Positions 30,083-38,439 of a stretch of 64,000 nt of DNA are shown here, piece after piece. The notes beneath the pieces are model-generated. The model was given only the letters and a program-made list of their open reading frames with translations. It was not told the DNA's origin and made no database searches. Position 1 is the first letter of the stretch, and each line of letters begins with the position of its first letter. The DNA is from Bradyrhizobium sp. AZCC 1693 (GTDB lineage: Bacteria; Pseudomonadota; Alphaproteobacteria; Rhizobiales; Xanthobacteraceae), in NCBI RefSeq assembly GCF_036924745.1, contig NZ_JAZHSD010000001.1, positions 2,604,001 through 2,668,000 on the forward strand. The letters run 5' to 3'. Both the position numbers and the translations under genes were made by a program.

Positions 30083-30928
30083 TCAATCCAGCGCGCTTTG
30101 GGTGAAAAAATGCTTGCGAATGCGCTGCACCAGTTCGGTGAAGGCGGGATCGGCCATCGCGTCCAGCGAACGCGGGCGCGGCAGCGGCACATCATAGATC
30201 GCAGCGATCGCGCCGGGACGCTCGGTCATGACCAGCACGCGATCGGCGAGAAACACGGCTTCCGGAATCGAATGCGTGATCAGCAGCACGGTCTTGCCGG
30301 TTTCGCGCTGGATGCGCATCAGTTCGACGTTCATTTTCTCGCGCGTCATGGCGTCGAGCGCGCCGAACGGCTCGTCCATCAGCATGATCTTGGGATCGTG
30401 CACCAGCGCGCGACAGATCGAGGCGCGTTGCTGCATGCCCCCTGACAATTGCCAGGGCAGCTTCTTCTCGAACCCTTCGAGGCCGACCAGCTTCAGCAGC
30501 GCCTTCGCCCGCGGCAGATATTTTTCGCGCGGCAGCTTCTTCATGTCGATCGGCAACATCACGTTGGACAGGATGTTGCGCCACGGCAGCAGCAGCGCGT
30601 TCTGGAACACGATGCCGACATTGCCGTGCGGCTTCGTCACCTGCTCGCCTTCGACCAGGATTTCACCGGTCGACGGCGCCAGCAGGCCAGAGATCATCTT
30701 CAGGAGCGTGGACTTGCCGCAGCCGGACGGGCCGACCACGACAAAGAACTCGCCCTCGTTGATGTGAAAGTCCAGTGGCCGCAGCGACGGCACGTCGCCG
30801 TCGCGCGAACGATAGGTTTTCGAGACGCCGGACAGCGTGATGCCCGGCGCAGCGCCGGCGCGATCGGACACCAGGCGCAAATGGGCGCTTGGTTGATGGA
30901 TCTCGGTTGGTTTGGTCGCGGGATTCAT
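30083..30928 (-). CDS. ABC transporter ATPase (NitT/TauT type)
   Basis: This 281-residue ATPase has Walker A (GPSGCGKST), signature LSGGMQQRASICRALVHDP, Walker B (IMLMDEPFGALDAMTR) and H-loop THSIPEA. The pair LDAMTR and THSIPEAVFLADRV place it with the nitrate/sulfonate/taurine/thiamine-precursor importers. The start at 30928 has GGAG eight bases upstream; the open frame further upstream lies in a repeat. It completes the importer with the binding protein and permease encoded beside it. Confidence 0.94.
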   Translation of the reverse strand: MNPATKPTEIHQPSAHLRLVSDRAGAAPGITLSGVSKTYRSRDGDVPSLRPLDFHINEGEFFVVVGPSGCGKSTLLKMISGLLAPSTGEILVEGEQVTKPHGNVGIVFQNALLLPWRNILSNVMLPIDMKKLPREKYLPRAKALLKLVGLEGFEKKLPWQLSGGMQQRASICRALVHDPKIMLMDEPFGALDAMTREKMNVELMRIQRETGKTVLLITHSIPEAVFLADRVLVMTERPGAIAAIYDVPLPRPRSLDAMADPAFTELVQRIRKHFFTQSALD

Positions 30929-30948
30929 TGGAAAGCTCCGCTCCACCC

Positions 30949-31066
30949 GTCGTCCCTGCGGACGCAGGGACCCATACGCCGTGCCCTTTCGTTCGGGCAC
31001 GGGGGTAGAGACCTTCTGCAGAAATTAAGGCCGGTGGTTATGGGTCCCTGCGTTCGCAGGGACGAC
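30949..31066. repeat. Intergenic composite repeat, family A (copy 1)
   Basis: The left edge GTCGTCCCTGCGGACGCAGG and right edge CCTGCGTTCGCAGGGACGAC are near-inverse, each a hairpin by itself. Between them lie about 80 bp, including ACCCATACGCC and TATGGGTCC. Six copies exist in the window. This one separates the ATPase gene from the binding-protein gene inside the operon. Confidence 0.8.
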
Positions 31067-31087
31067 AAGAAGTCCGTCATCAATTGC

Positions 31088-32086
31088 TCACGAGCCGCCC
31101 TGCGGCAGGTAGTCGTTGGTATAAAACGCCTTCGGATTGTCCTTGGCCTTGGCATCCAGCCCGCCATATTCGACCATCAGATTGACCGTGTCGGTCATGT
31201 TCTGGTCGGTCACCTGGAACGGCCGCTTGTTCCTGGTTTCAGCCGTGCGGTAGAGCGGGATCGTCAGCTCAAAGCCTTGCGTGAGCGTTTCGATCTTGCC
31301 GCCCTTCGGGTTGGCGTCGAGGATCGACTGCGCCGCGCCCTTCGCATCCTTCTCGGCGGCTTCGACCGCTTTCGTCGTCGCCGACATGAAGCGCTTGACG
31401 AGATCGGCATTGGCCTTGACGAAGTCGGTGTTGGCGACGACGCCCGAGCAGACCATGTTGATGCCGTAGTCGGCGAACTTGATCGCGTTGACGTCCTTGC
31501 CGGTGGCGTCCTTGATCTTCATCGACTGGTCCATGACGTAGCCGAGCAGAAGATCGGCCTGGCCGTTGATGACGGCGTTCAGCTTGGTCTGGCCGTCGCC
31601 GGCCACCGTCTGAAAATCGCTTTCCTTCAGGCCGGTCTTCTTCAAAAACAGCGGCCAGATCTGCGTCATCGAGTCGGCCGGCGTGATCGCCACCGTCTTG
31701 CCCTTGATGTCCTCGGGCTTCCTGATGTTCTTTTCGACAAAGCCCATCGCCGACATCGGGCTGGTCTGCAGCAGCACGCCGGTAGCGACGATCGGCGCGC
31801 CCTTCACGGCCGCGCGCATCATGGTGGGCACGTCGACATAGCCGAAATTGGCGGTCTTGGCCGCAACCGCCTGTGTGGTCGCCGCCGAGCCGCGGCCTTC
31901 CTGAATTTCGAGATCGATGCCCTCGGCGGCATAGATGCCCTTGGCCTTGCCGTAATAGAACGGCGCGTGCTCGCCATAGACGTACCAGTTCAGCATCAGC
32001 ACGACCTTGTCGGCGGCCGATGCGGAAACCACTGAAAGCGCGGTCCAGATCAGGGCGGCGGAGATCGCCGCTAACACTCGTATCAT
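31088..32086 (-). CDS. ABC transporter substrate-binding protein (NMT1/SsuA type)
   Basis: This 332-residue periplasmic binding protein has a signal peptide (cut probably after ASA, residue about 24). The core VLMLNWYVYGEHAPFYYGKA and GRGSAATTQAVAAKTANFGYVD are typical of NMT1/THI5-like and SsuA/TauA binding proteins. Such importers take up sulfonates, pyrimidine precursors, aromatic or other small acids. The gene lies between the permease and the ATPase in the leftward operon. The substrate is probably the compound degraded by the four enzymes downstream. Confidence 0.93.
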   Translation of the reverse strand: MIRVLAAISAALIWTALSVVSASAADKVVLMLNWYVYGEHAPFYYGKAKGIYAAEGIDLEIQEGRGSAATTQAVAAKTANFGYVDVPTMMRAAVKGAPIVATGVLLQTSPMSAMGFVEKNIRKPEDIKGKTVAITPADSMTQIWPLFLKKTGLKESDFQTVAGDGQTKLNAVINGQADLLLGYVMDQSMKIKDATGKDVNAIKFADYGINMVCSGVVANTDFVKANADLVKRFMSATTKAVEAAEKDAKGAAQSILDANPKGGKIETLTQGFELTIPLYRTAETRNKRPFQVTDQNMTDTVNLMVEYGGLDAKAKDNPKAFYTNDYLPQGGS

Positions 32087-32143
32087 GGTTATCCTCCCGT
32101 TGGTGCTGGCGCGGCCCTTGGACAGGCCGCTTGTTGGTTTGGC

Positions 32144-32974
32144 TTACGAAGCAAAAATGACGTCGTCGCGCTGGCTGACATGCCAGGGGATCACGAGGCG
32201 CTCGATACGGTCGACGATCCAGAACAGCACGACGCCGAGCAGCGCGAGGATCACCAGCGCGGCAAACATCGTCGGCAGGTCGAAGGTGCCGATCGAGCGC
32301 TGCATCACGTAACCGATGCCGGAATTGGAGCCGACGAATTCGCCGACCACGGCGCCGACCACCGCAAGCGTCACCGACACTTTCAGGCCGGAGAAGATCG
32401 CCGGCATCGCGTGCGGCAGGTTGACGGCACAAAACACCCGGAAGCGGCTGCCCTGCATCGCGCGCGCGAGATCGACCATGTCAGGATCGACCGATTTGAA
32501 ACCCTGCACGGCCGACACCACGACGGGGAAGAAGCCGAGCAGGAATGCCGAGATCACCTTCGGAATGATGCCGAAACCGAACCACACCACAAACAAGGGC
32601 GCGATGGCGATCTTCGGCACCGATTGCGAGAACACCAGCAGCGGATAGACATAGCTTTCCACCGTCTTCGATCCCGCAATCAGCATGGCGACGGGAATGC
32701 CGAACAGCGCCGACAGAAGGAAGCCGCAGATGGTGGCGTAGGTGGTCGGCCAGGCCTGCCGCAACAGTTCCGGCCAGTCCGTCCGCAGGACAGCCACGAC
32801 ATCGCCGGGCGCCGGGATCTGGTAGGCCGGAATCTGGAACAGACGGATGGTGAGGTCCCAAGCCACCACGATGAAAAGCAGGAACAAAAACGGCCGCACC
32901 CACGCAGCATTCAGCGCTTTCGACAAGCCGCTCTCGCGCTTCAGCTCCGCCACGTCCCGCTCCCTGTTGATCAT
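32144..32974 (-). CDS. ABC transporter permease (NitT/TauT type)
   Basis: This 276-residue permease belongs to the SsuC/TauC family, with about six membrane segments and the EAA loop DLARAMQGSRFRVFCAVNLPHAMPAIFSGLKV. The start MINRERD at 32974 is the last methionine before the first membrane segment; the frame is open upstream into a repeat, and no strong ribosome site is seen. It appears to be the first transporter gene after the regulator. Confidence 0.93.
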   Translation of the reverse strand: MINRERDVAELKRESGLSKALNAAWVRPFLFLLFIVVAWDLTIRLFQIPAYQIPAPGDVVAVLRTDWPELLRQAWPTTYATICGFLLSALFGIPVAMLIAGSKTVESYVYPLLVFSQSVPKIAIAPLFVVWFGFGIIPKVISAFLLGFFPVVVSAVQGFKSVDPDMVDLARAMQGSRFRVFCAVNLPHAMPAIFSGLKVSVTLAVVGAVVGEFVGSNSGIGYVMQRSIGTFDLPTMFAALVILALLGVVLFWIVDRIERLVIPWHVSQRDDVIFAS

Positions 32975-33074
32975 CTTTTTCGGGGGAGAAATTAACCCGT
33001 TGGATAAATACTGGCAAGCGGGTTTTTCTGCGGTATTTTGTCGTTCGCTTATCCGAGCTACCGCTCTCACTGGT

Positions 33075-33194
33075 GTCGTCCCTGCGAACGCAGGGACCCA
33101 TACGCCGCGGCCTCTCGACTTTGGACGGTAGTCGTTGATCCTGCTGTAACAATTAGCATCAGTGGCTATGGGTTCCTGCGTTCGCAGGAACGAC
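33075..33194. repeat. Intergenic composite repeat, family A (copy 2)
   Basis: The left half GTCGTCCCTGCGAACGCAGG and the right half ending TTCGCAGGAACGAC frame about 120 bp between the permease and TetR genes. The right half differs at two positions from the other copies (GGGTTCC for GGGTCCC). Confidence 0.78.
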
Positions 33195-33197
33195 AGA

Positions 33198-33905
33198 TCA
33201 AACCGGCTGATGTGCCGGTGCGCGCACGCCCTGCCCCACGGGCTTGCCGAAATCCGCAGTCGACTTCCCTGTCAGCGCGGCCAGCACCAGCGCCACCATG
33301 TGGGCGAGGCGCTCGTCCCTCGCCTCCTTCTTCAGGAGGTCGCGGCCGAAGATCACGGAGAGCGTGGCGCTGTTGGAGAGGTAGAAAAAGCACAGCGCCG
33401 CGATCGAAATATAGAGCTGCACAGGATCGACCGCGACGCGAAAATCGCCGCTTTCGACGCCGCGCATCACCACCGTGCGAATCATCTCGACGAACGGCGA
33501 GTGCATCGATTTGACCTTGGTCGAGCGCTTCAGATGGCGGGCTTTGGCGAGATTTTCCGTATTGAGCAGCGCCAGGAATTCCGGATTGCGGAGGAAATAG
33601 TTCCAGGTGAAGTCGATCAGCCGCTCGATCGCCTCGGGCGGATCGAGATGTTCGAGATCGAGCCCGCGCTCCTCGGAACGGATTTTTTCATAGGCGCCTT
33701 CGAGCACCGCAAGGTAGAGGTTTTCCTTGTTGCCGACGTGGTAATACAGCATGCGCTTGTTGGCGCCCGCATTGGCCGCGATGCGGTCGACGCGCGCGCC
33801 GGCCAGGCCATGGGCGGCGAACTCCTGCTTGGCGGCCTCGAGAATGCGAAGCCGCATCCCCTCGGGGTCGCGCTGCCATTTCTGAACGCGTTTTGCTTTT
33901 GCCAA
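33198..33905 (-). CDS. TetR/AcrR family regulator
   Basis: This regulator has about 235 residues. The helix-turn-helix region reads LRILEAAKQEFAAHGLAGARVDRIAANAGANKRMLYYHVGNKENLY. The C-terminal domain resembles the TetR group with a HLKRSTKVKSMHSPFVEMI stretch. No ATG fits: the first internal ATG (33857) would cut the DNA-binding domain, so a TTG at 33905 is proposed, giving LAKAKRVQKWQRDPEG. It precedes the importer and catabolic operon in the same direction and is its most likely regulator. Confidence 0.85.
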   Translation of the reverse strand: MAKAKRVQKWQRDPEGMRLRILEAAKQEFAAHGLAGARVDRIAANAGANKRMLYYHVGNKENLYLAVLEGAYEKIRSEERGLDLEHLDPPEAIERLIDFTWNYFLRNPEFLALLNTENLAKARHLKRSTKVKSMHSPFVEMIRTVVMRGVESGDFRVAVDPVQLYISIAALCFFYLSNSATLSVIFGRDLLKKEARDERLAHMVALVLAALTGKSTADFGKPVGQGVRAPAHQPV

Positions 33906-33983
33906 ATCAATCGCCCGATGGTCGCACGAAGCAAGCTGTAGCACGCAGGGAAGAGTTTGAGAATGTGCCGACCCTGCTCTTCC

Positions 33984-34120
33984 CTTCTCCCCTTGTGGGA
34001 GAAGGTGGCGCGGACGCAATCCGCGCCGGATGAGGGGGCTCTATCCGCGGAGACAGACCCCTCATCCGGCTCGCTGCCGCTGCGCGCCAGCGATCCACCT
34101 TCTCCCACAAGGGGAGAAGG
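33984..34120. repeat. Intergenic palindromic repeat (CTTCTCCCC type)
   Basis: CTTCTCCCCTTGTGGGAGAA at the left edge is mirrored by CTTCTCCCACAAGGGGAGAA at the right. Inside, GATGAGGGGGCT and ACCCCTCATCC are also inverse, so the whole 137 bp could fold into one long stem. It lies between two same-strand genes and may end transcription from the VOC gene. Confidence 0.75.
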
Positions 34121-34131
34121 AAGAGCAAGGA

Positions 34132-34974
34132 TCACGCCCCCGCCGACGGCTGCACCAGTAGCGTCGGGACGCCGCACGTGCCGCTGCGCACCGTCATCAC
34201 CCGCGTCCCCGGCTTGCGGCCGGTGCGGACTTCCGAGACGTCGACGCCGGCCTGAGCCAGCCGCGCATGGGTGGCGTCGATGTCGGCCACACGCCAGCAC
34301 AGACCGCGCAGCCGGTCCTGCGACGTATCCTCCTGCTTGCCCGGCCGGTGCGTGACCTCGACAATCAAGTCGCCGCAGCGGAAGAACATCAGCCGGCCCC
34401 AATCGGGGTGCGAGCGGTCGAGCGCCATGTCGAGGCCGAGCCGCGCGCCATAGAGGGCGGCGGCCCGCTCGGGATCCGACGTCGAGACCACGACATGGTC
34501 CATCGCGGTGATCGATCCGGTTGTGGTTCGCACCGAAAGCGGCCGCTCCTTGTCGCGCTCGAGGAAGAACAGGCGGACGCCGCGCGTGGTCTCCGTTGCC
34601 GCTCGCGTGCGCTTCCATGACAGCGCCGCACCCGAGATCGCGTCGCGGCTTTCGACCTCGGTAACGGGATCAGGCTTCAGCGTCAGCCGATCCAGCCTGC
34701 GATGCATCCTGGCGATGTCGCTGGTCCGGAAGCAGATGCTTGCAAGTCCCTCGCCCTCTGCGGCCAGCACCGCGCGAATGCGGTCCGCGTTGGCGTCATC
34801 GCCATTCGGCGCCACCAATTCCAGCGTCGTGTTATCAAGCGTGAACAGGACGCGATCGGCGCCGGCGCCGCCGTACTGCCAGGCCGGTGCGCGCGCAAAC
34901 AAGGTCTGGTAAGCGGCAGAGGCCGCGTTGATGTCGCCGGTGAGAACGACGACGTGGTCGAGGCCGGTGATCAC
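34132..34974 (-). CDS. VOC (glyoxalase/dioxygenase-like) protein, two domains
   Basis: This 280-residue protein contains two vicinal-oxygen-chelate modules: ITGLDHVVVLTGDINAASAAY at the start and ITAMDHVVVSTSDPERAAALY near residue 154. Each begins with a His metal-ligand strand, and the second half ends with EVTHRPGK. A GTG at 34974 is chosen as start because it overlaps the glutamate dehydrogenase stop by four bases (GTGA). It is therefore coupled to that gene. Glyoxalase-like or dioxygenase-like activity is possible; substrate unknown. Confidence 0.83.
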   Translation of the reverse strand: MITGLDHVVVLTGDINAASAAYQTLFARAPAWQYGGAGADRVLFTLDNTTLELVAPNGDDANADRIRAVLAAEGEGLASICFRTSDIARMHRRLDRLTLKPDPVTEVESRDAISGAALSWKRTRAATETTRGVRLFFLERDKERPLSVRTTTGSITAMDHVVVSTSDPERAAALYGARLGLDMALDRSHPDWGRLMFFRCGDLIVEVTHRPGKQEDTSQDRLRGLCWRVADIDATHARLAQAGVDVSEVRTGRKPGTRVMTVRSGTCGVPTLLVQPSAGA

Positions 34975-36230
34975 GGGAACAGACCTCGCGTGTTCTTGGC
35001 GGCGCGGACCTTCTCCACGCCGATCGCCATCGCCGCGGTCCGGTGCGGGATATTGTCCGCTCTCGCGCGCTGCACCATGTGGTCGAAGGCGCGATCGAGG
35101 ATGGCGTATTCGCGCCGCGTCACTTCCTCTTCCTCCCAGAACAATTGCTGCAGATCCTGCACCCATTCGAAGTAGCTGACCACCACGCCGCCGGAATTGC
35201 AGAGAATGTCGGGAATCAAGAACACCTCGTCCTGGCGCTTTTCCAGCACCAGGTCGGCTTCCGGCGTGGTCGGCCCGTTGGCGCCTTCCGCCAACACCCG
35301 GCATTTCAGGTTTTCGGCGACCTTCGCATCGATGACGCGCTCCATCGCCGCCGGCACCAGGACGTCGCAGCGCAGCGTGAAAATTGCCTCGGGGTCGAAC
35401 GTCATCTGGTTGGAGAAACCGGCGATGCTGCCATGCGTGCTGGCGTGCCGCATCAGCGCGGGAATATCCAGCCCGGCCGGATCATGCAGCGCGCCGGTGT
35501 GATCGCTGACGGCGATGATCTTGAGCCCGTAATTGTGCAACTCCAGCGCCGCGTAGGAGCCGACATTGCCAAAGCCCTGGATCACGGCGGTGGCGGTGCC
35601 GGGATTGATCGAGAGCTCCTTCAGCACCCTTCTGGCGAGATAGGCGACGCCTCGGCCGGTGGCTTCGCGTCGGCCGAGCGTGCCGCCCGACGACACCGGC
35701 TTGCCGGTGACGATCTCGGTCACGGTCTGGCCCTGGTACATCGAATAGGTGTCCATGAACCAGGCCATCACCTGCTCATTGGTGCCCATGTCGGGCGCCA
35801 TGACGTCGGTATGCGGACCGACAAAGGGAATCATCTCCTGCATGTAGCGCCGCGACAGCGCTTCCAGCTCGCGCCTGGAAATGGTGGAGAGATCGACATT
35901 GACGCCGCCCTTGGCGCCGCCATAGGGCAGCCCGACGAGGGCGCATTTCCAGCTCATCCAGATCGCAAGGGCCGCGACTTCGCCGATGTCGACGGAGGGC
36001 GCGAATCGCGTGCCGCCCTTGGTCGGGCCGAGGGTGAGGTGATGCTGCACCCGGTAGCCTTCGAACACCGCGACCGTGCCGTCATCGCGGTGGATCGGAC
36101 AGGAGACGGTGATGGCCCGCTTCGGCATCAGGATTCGGCCGCGCTCGTCCATCGGGATTTCGAGATGGTTGGCGATGACGCCAAATTGGTTAACCGCCAT
36201 GTCGAATACCGGACCGGAATAAACGGTCAT
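34971..36230 (-). CDS. Glu/Leu/Phe/Val dehydrogenase (GdhA-like)
   Basis: This 419-residue enzyme is a glutamate-dehydrogenase-family protein that interconverts amino acid and 2-oxo acid with NAD(P). The active-site segment is ALVGLPYGGAKGGVNVD, with the catalytic lysine in it, then GPHTDVMAPDMGT (catalytic Asp) and the Rossmann motif IQGFGNVGS. The length is that of hexameric GDH. The start has a strong GGAGGG site. A perfect 14-bp palindrome lies 53 bp upstream. Substrate preference among glutamate and branched amino acids cannot be settled by eye. Confidence 0.94.
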   Translation of the reverse strand: MTVYSGPVFDMAVNQFGVIANHLEIPMDERGRILMPKRAITVSCPIHRDDGTVAVFEGYRVQHHLTLGPTKGGTRFAPSVDIGEVAALAIWMSWKCALVGLPYGGAKGGVNVDLSTISRRELEALSRRYMQEMIPFVGPHTDVMAPDMGTNEQVMAWFMDTYSMYQGQTVTEIVTGKPVSSGGTLGRREATGRGVAYLARRVLKELSINPGTATAVIQGFGNVGSYAALELHNYGLKIIAVSDHTGALHDPAGLDIPALMRHASTHGSIAGFSNQMTFDPEAIFTLRCDVLVPAAMERVIDAKVAENLKCRVLAEGANGPTTPEADLVLEKRQDEVFLIPDILCNSGGVVVSYFEWVQDLQQLFWEEEEVTRREYAILDRAFDHMVQRARADNIPHRTAAMAIGVEKVRAAKNTRGLFP

Positions 36231-36282
36231 CTTCCCTCCACTTTTGTCGCGCTACGGGGAAACCCGGGCAGCCGTTAGCCGT

Positions 36283-36296
36283 TATACGGCCGTATA
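36283..36296. promoter_or_regulatory. Perfect 14-bp palindrome between divergent genes
   Basis: TATACGGCCGTATA is fully self-complementary and lies between the divergent dehydrogenase (start 36230) and PfkB kinase (start 36457). The ATAC...GTAT arms resemble GntR-type operators. No matching regulator gene is adjacent. Confidence 0.5.
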
Positions 36297-36456
36297 CCCG
36301 AGCCTTAAAGACGGACGGACGTAGCCTCCTCTATACCCCCATCTCAAGCTGCAAAGACGGCACGGTTGCGAATAATTTCAGCGAATGCATCCGATAACCG
36401 GTGCTAATGTATCTGCGCCGGGCCGGGATCCCCCATCAGCTCATGACGGAAAACGA

Positions 36457-37368
36457 ATGCAGGCCCTCTTCATCGGACAGACCTATATCGACGTCACCTT
36501 CATCACCGACCACATGCCGACCGGCGACGAAAAACATGTGGCCTCCGCCTATGCGGTGTCGTTTGGCGGCAACGCCGTCACCGCGGCGTTCTGCTGCGCC
36601 AAGCTCGGAACCGTGCCTGACCTGATCGCGACCATGGCCAACGACTGGCTCGGCCGCATGTTTCAGGACATGGCCGCGAAATACGGAATCTCGATCCATC
36701 CGCGCAAGGTCAACTCCTCCTCGCTGTCGTTCATCATGCCGAAAGACGGCAAACGCGCCATCGTGCGTTGCCGCGACGACGAGCATATCCATCCCTTCCC
36801 GATGCTGAACCTGAAGGGCTGCCGCGCGCTGCATGTCGACGGCCATCAGCCGGATGCTGCAATCCATTATGCCAGGCTGTGCCGCGAGGACGGCATTCTG
36901 ACATCGCTCGACGGCGGCGGCCTGCGCACCAACACCCACGAGCTGCTGGAGTTCATCGACGTCGCCATCGTTGCCGAACGGCTGTGCGAGCAGATGGACA
37001 AGACGCCAGACGCCATGCTGGACTATCTCAAGAGCCGCGGTTGCCGGGTCGGCGGCATCACCATGGGAGAGCAAGGCCTGCTCTGGTATGACGAGACCGG
37101 CGCGGTCCGCAAGCTACCGGCGCTGCCAATCGCAGGCGAGCGCGTGATCGATACCAACGGCGCCGGTGACGTATTTCATGGCGCCTACGTGTTTTCGTAT
37201 CTCAACAATCCCTCGAAAGGCTGGCACGACCATTTCGAGTTTGCGCGCGCGGCCTCGACCTATAAGATCCAGCGCCTCGGCAACGAGGCTGGATTGCCGA
37301 CGCTTGCCGATATCGACGCTGTCAAGCAGGAGTTCCAGATCGGGCGCAAGAAGGAATTTTGGGATTAG
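36457..37368 (+). CDS. PfkB family sugar kinase
   Basis: This 303-residue carbohydrate kinase has the N-terminal FGGNAVTAAFCCAKLG motif (PfkB signature 1) and the ATP/catalytic motif DTNGAGDVFHGAY (signature 2), with the catalytic Asp. The start at 36457 has GGAAAA before it; the longer upstream frame is not conserved-looking. It is followed after seven bases by a ribokinase-like gene, so the two are likely one operon. Substrate not clear. Confidence 0.92.
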   Translation: MQALFIGQTYIDVTFITDHMPTGDEKHVASAYAVSFGGNAVTAAFCCAKLGTVPDLIATMANDWLGRMFQDMAAKYGISIHPRKVNSSSLSFIMPKDGKRAIVRCRDDEHIHPFPMLNLKGCRALHVDGHQPDAAIHYARLCREDGILTSLDGGGLRTNTHELLEFIDVAIVAERLCEQMDKTPDAMLDYLKSRGCRVGGITMGEQGLLWYDETGAVRKLPALPIAGERVIDTNGAGDVFHGAYVFSYLNNPSKGWHDHFEFARAASTYKIQRLGNEAGLPTLADIDAVKQEFQIGRKKEFWD

Positions 37369-37375
37369 GCAATCC

Positions 37376-38308
37376 GTGAGAAGCAATTTGGGGCGCGTCT
37401 TCGTCGCCGGCAGCATCAACATGGATGTGGTGGCGACGGCCAGCAGGCATCCCAGGGTCGGCGAGACCGTCGCCGGCAACGCCGTGCATTATTTTCCGGG
37501 CGGCAAGGGTGCGAACCAGGCGGTCGCCGCAGCGAAGCTCGGTGCATCGACCGCGCTGATCGGCCGGCTGGGCACAGATGCCTTCGGCCTGCAATTGCGG
37601 ACGTTCCTCGCCGCGCAAGGCGTCGACCTCGCGCTCGTCAAGGACACCGCGGATATCCATACCGGGACGGCCGTGATCACCATCGCCGATGCCGACAACA
37701 CCATCGTCGTCGTGCCCGGCGCCAATGCGCTGGTCAGTGCCGAGGATGTCGCCGCCCCCGTGCTCACCAAAGGCGACGTCGCCGTCAGCCAGTTCGAAAT
37801 CCCGCAAGCTACGATCGCCGCGTTTTTCAAGCGCGCGCGGGCGGCCGGCGCGACCACGATCCTCAATCCGGCGCCGGCCATCGCCTGTGGCCCGGAGTTG
37901 CTCGACCTCGTTGACATCCTGATCCTCAACGAGACCGAGTTGGGGTTTTTCACCCACACCGAGCTTCACGATAGCGACGCGCCTGACCGCTTTGTCGAGG
38001 CGGCGAGGCGTCTGCAAACCGGTGCGAACGCAATCGTCTGCGTCACCTTGGGCAAGCGTGGCGTGCTTGCGCTTGTCGGCGGAGAGGCATCGATGATTGC
38101 CGGACGCGCGGTAAAGGCTGTGGATACGACCGGCGCTGGTGACTGCTTAGTCGGCGCCCTCGCCGCGCAGCTTGCCAATGGAAAGGCGGTCCGCGACGCG
38201 CTCGAATACGCCAACATCGCCGCATCGATCTGTGTGCAGCGGATGGGCGCCGCGCCGTCAATGCCGACGGCGGCGGAGGTGGAGAATATCCTGGCGAAGC
38301 ACACTTGA
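37376..38308 (+). CDS. rbsK: Ribokinase-like PfkB kinase
   Basis: This 310-residue kinase resembles ribokinase: GSINMDVVATASRHPRVGETV, then the signature YFPGGKGANQAVAAAKLG, and the catalytic DTTGAGDCLVGALAAQL. The start is a GTG at 37376 (VRSNLGRVFVAG), seven bases after the preceding stop; a TTG at 37388 is the alternative. ATP-dependent phosphorylation of ribose or a similar pentose is the usual role. No ribose transporter is in the window. Confidence 0.86.
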   Translation: MRSNLGRVFVAGSINMDVVATASRHPRVGETVAGNAVHYFPGGKGANQAVAAAKLGASTALIGRLGTDAFGLQLRTFLAAQGVDLALVKDTADIHTGTAVITIADADNTIVVVPGANALVSAEDVAAPVLTKGDVAVSQFEIPQATIAAFFKRARAAGATTILNPAPAIACGPELLDLVDILILNETELGFFTHTELHDSDAPDRFVEAARRLQTGANAIVCVTLGKRGVLALVGGEASMIAGRAVKAVDTTGAGDCLVGALAAQLANGKAVRDALEYANIAASICVQRMGAAPSMPTAAEVENILAKHT

Positions 38309-38314
38309 CTTCGC

Positions 38315-38432
38315 AGGGTGGGCAAAGGCGCGTTTGCGCCGTGCCCACATCACGCACTTCGCAACAACGGCGGGCACGCGGAGCCTGTCATCGGGCGCGC
38401 GTTCGCGCGACCCGTTGGCTTTGCCCACCCTA
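38315..38432. repeat. Intergenic repeat, family D (copy 1)
   Basis: This starts AGGGTGGGCAAAGGCGCG and ends TTTGCCCACCCT, an inverted pair, with GTGCCCAC within. A relative lies at 60599-60719. It separates two convergent genes, where it may act as a terminator. Confidence 0.72.
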
Positions 38433-38439
38433 CAAAGTA

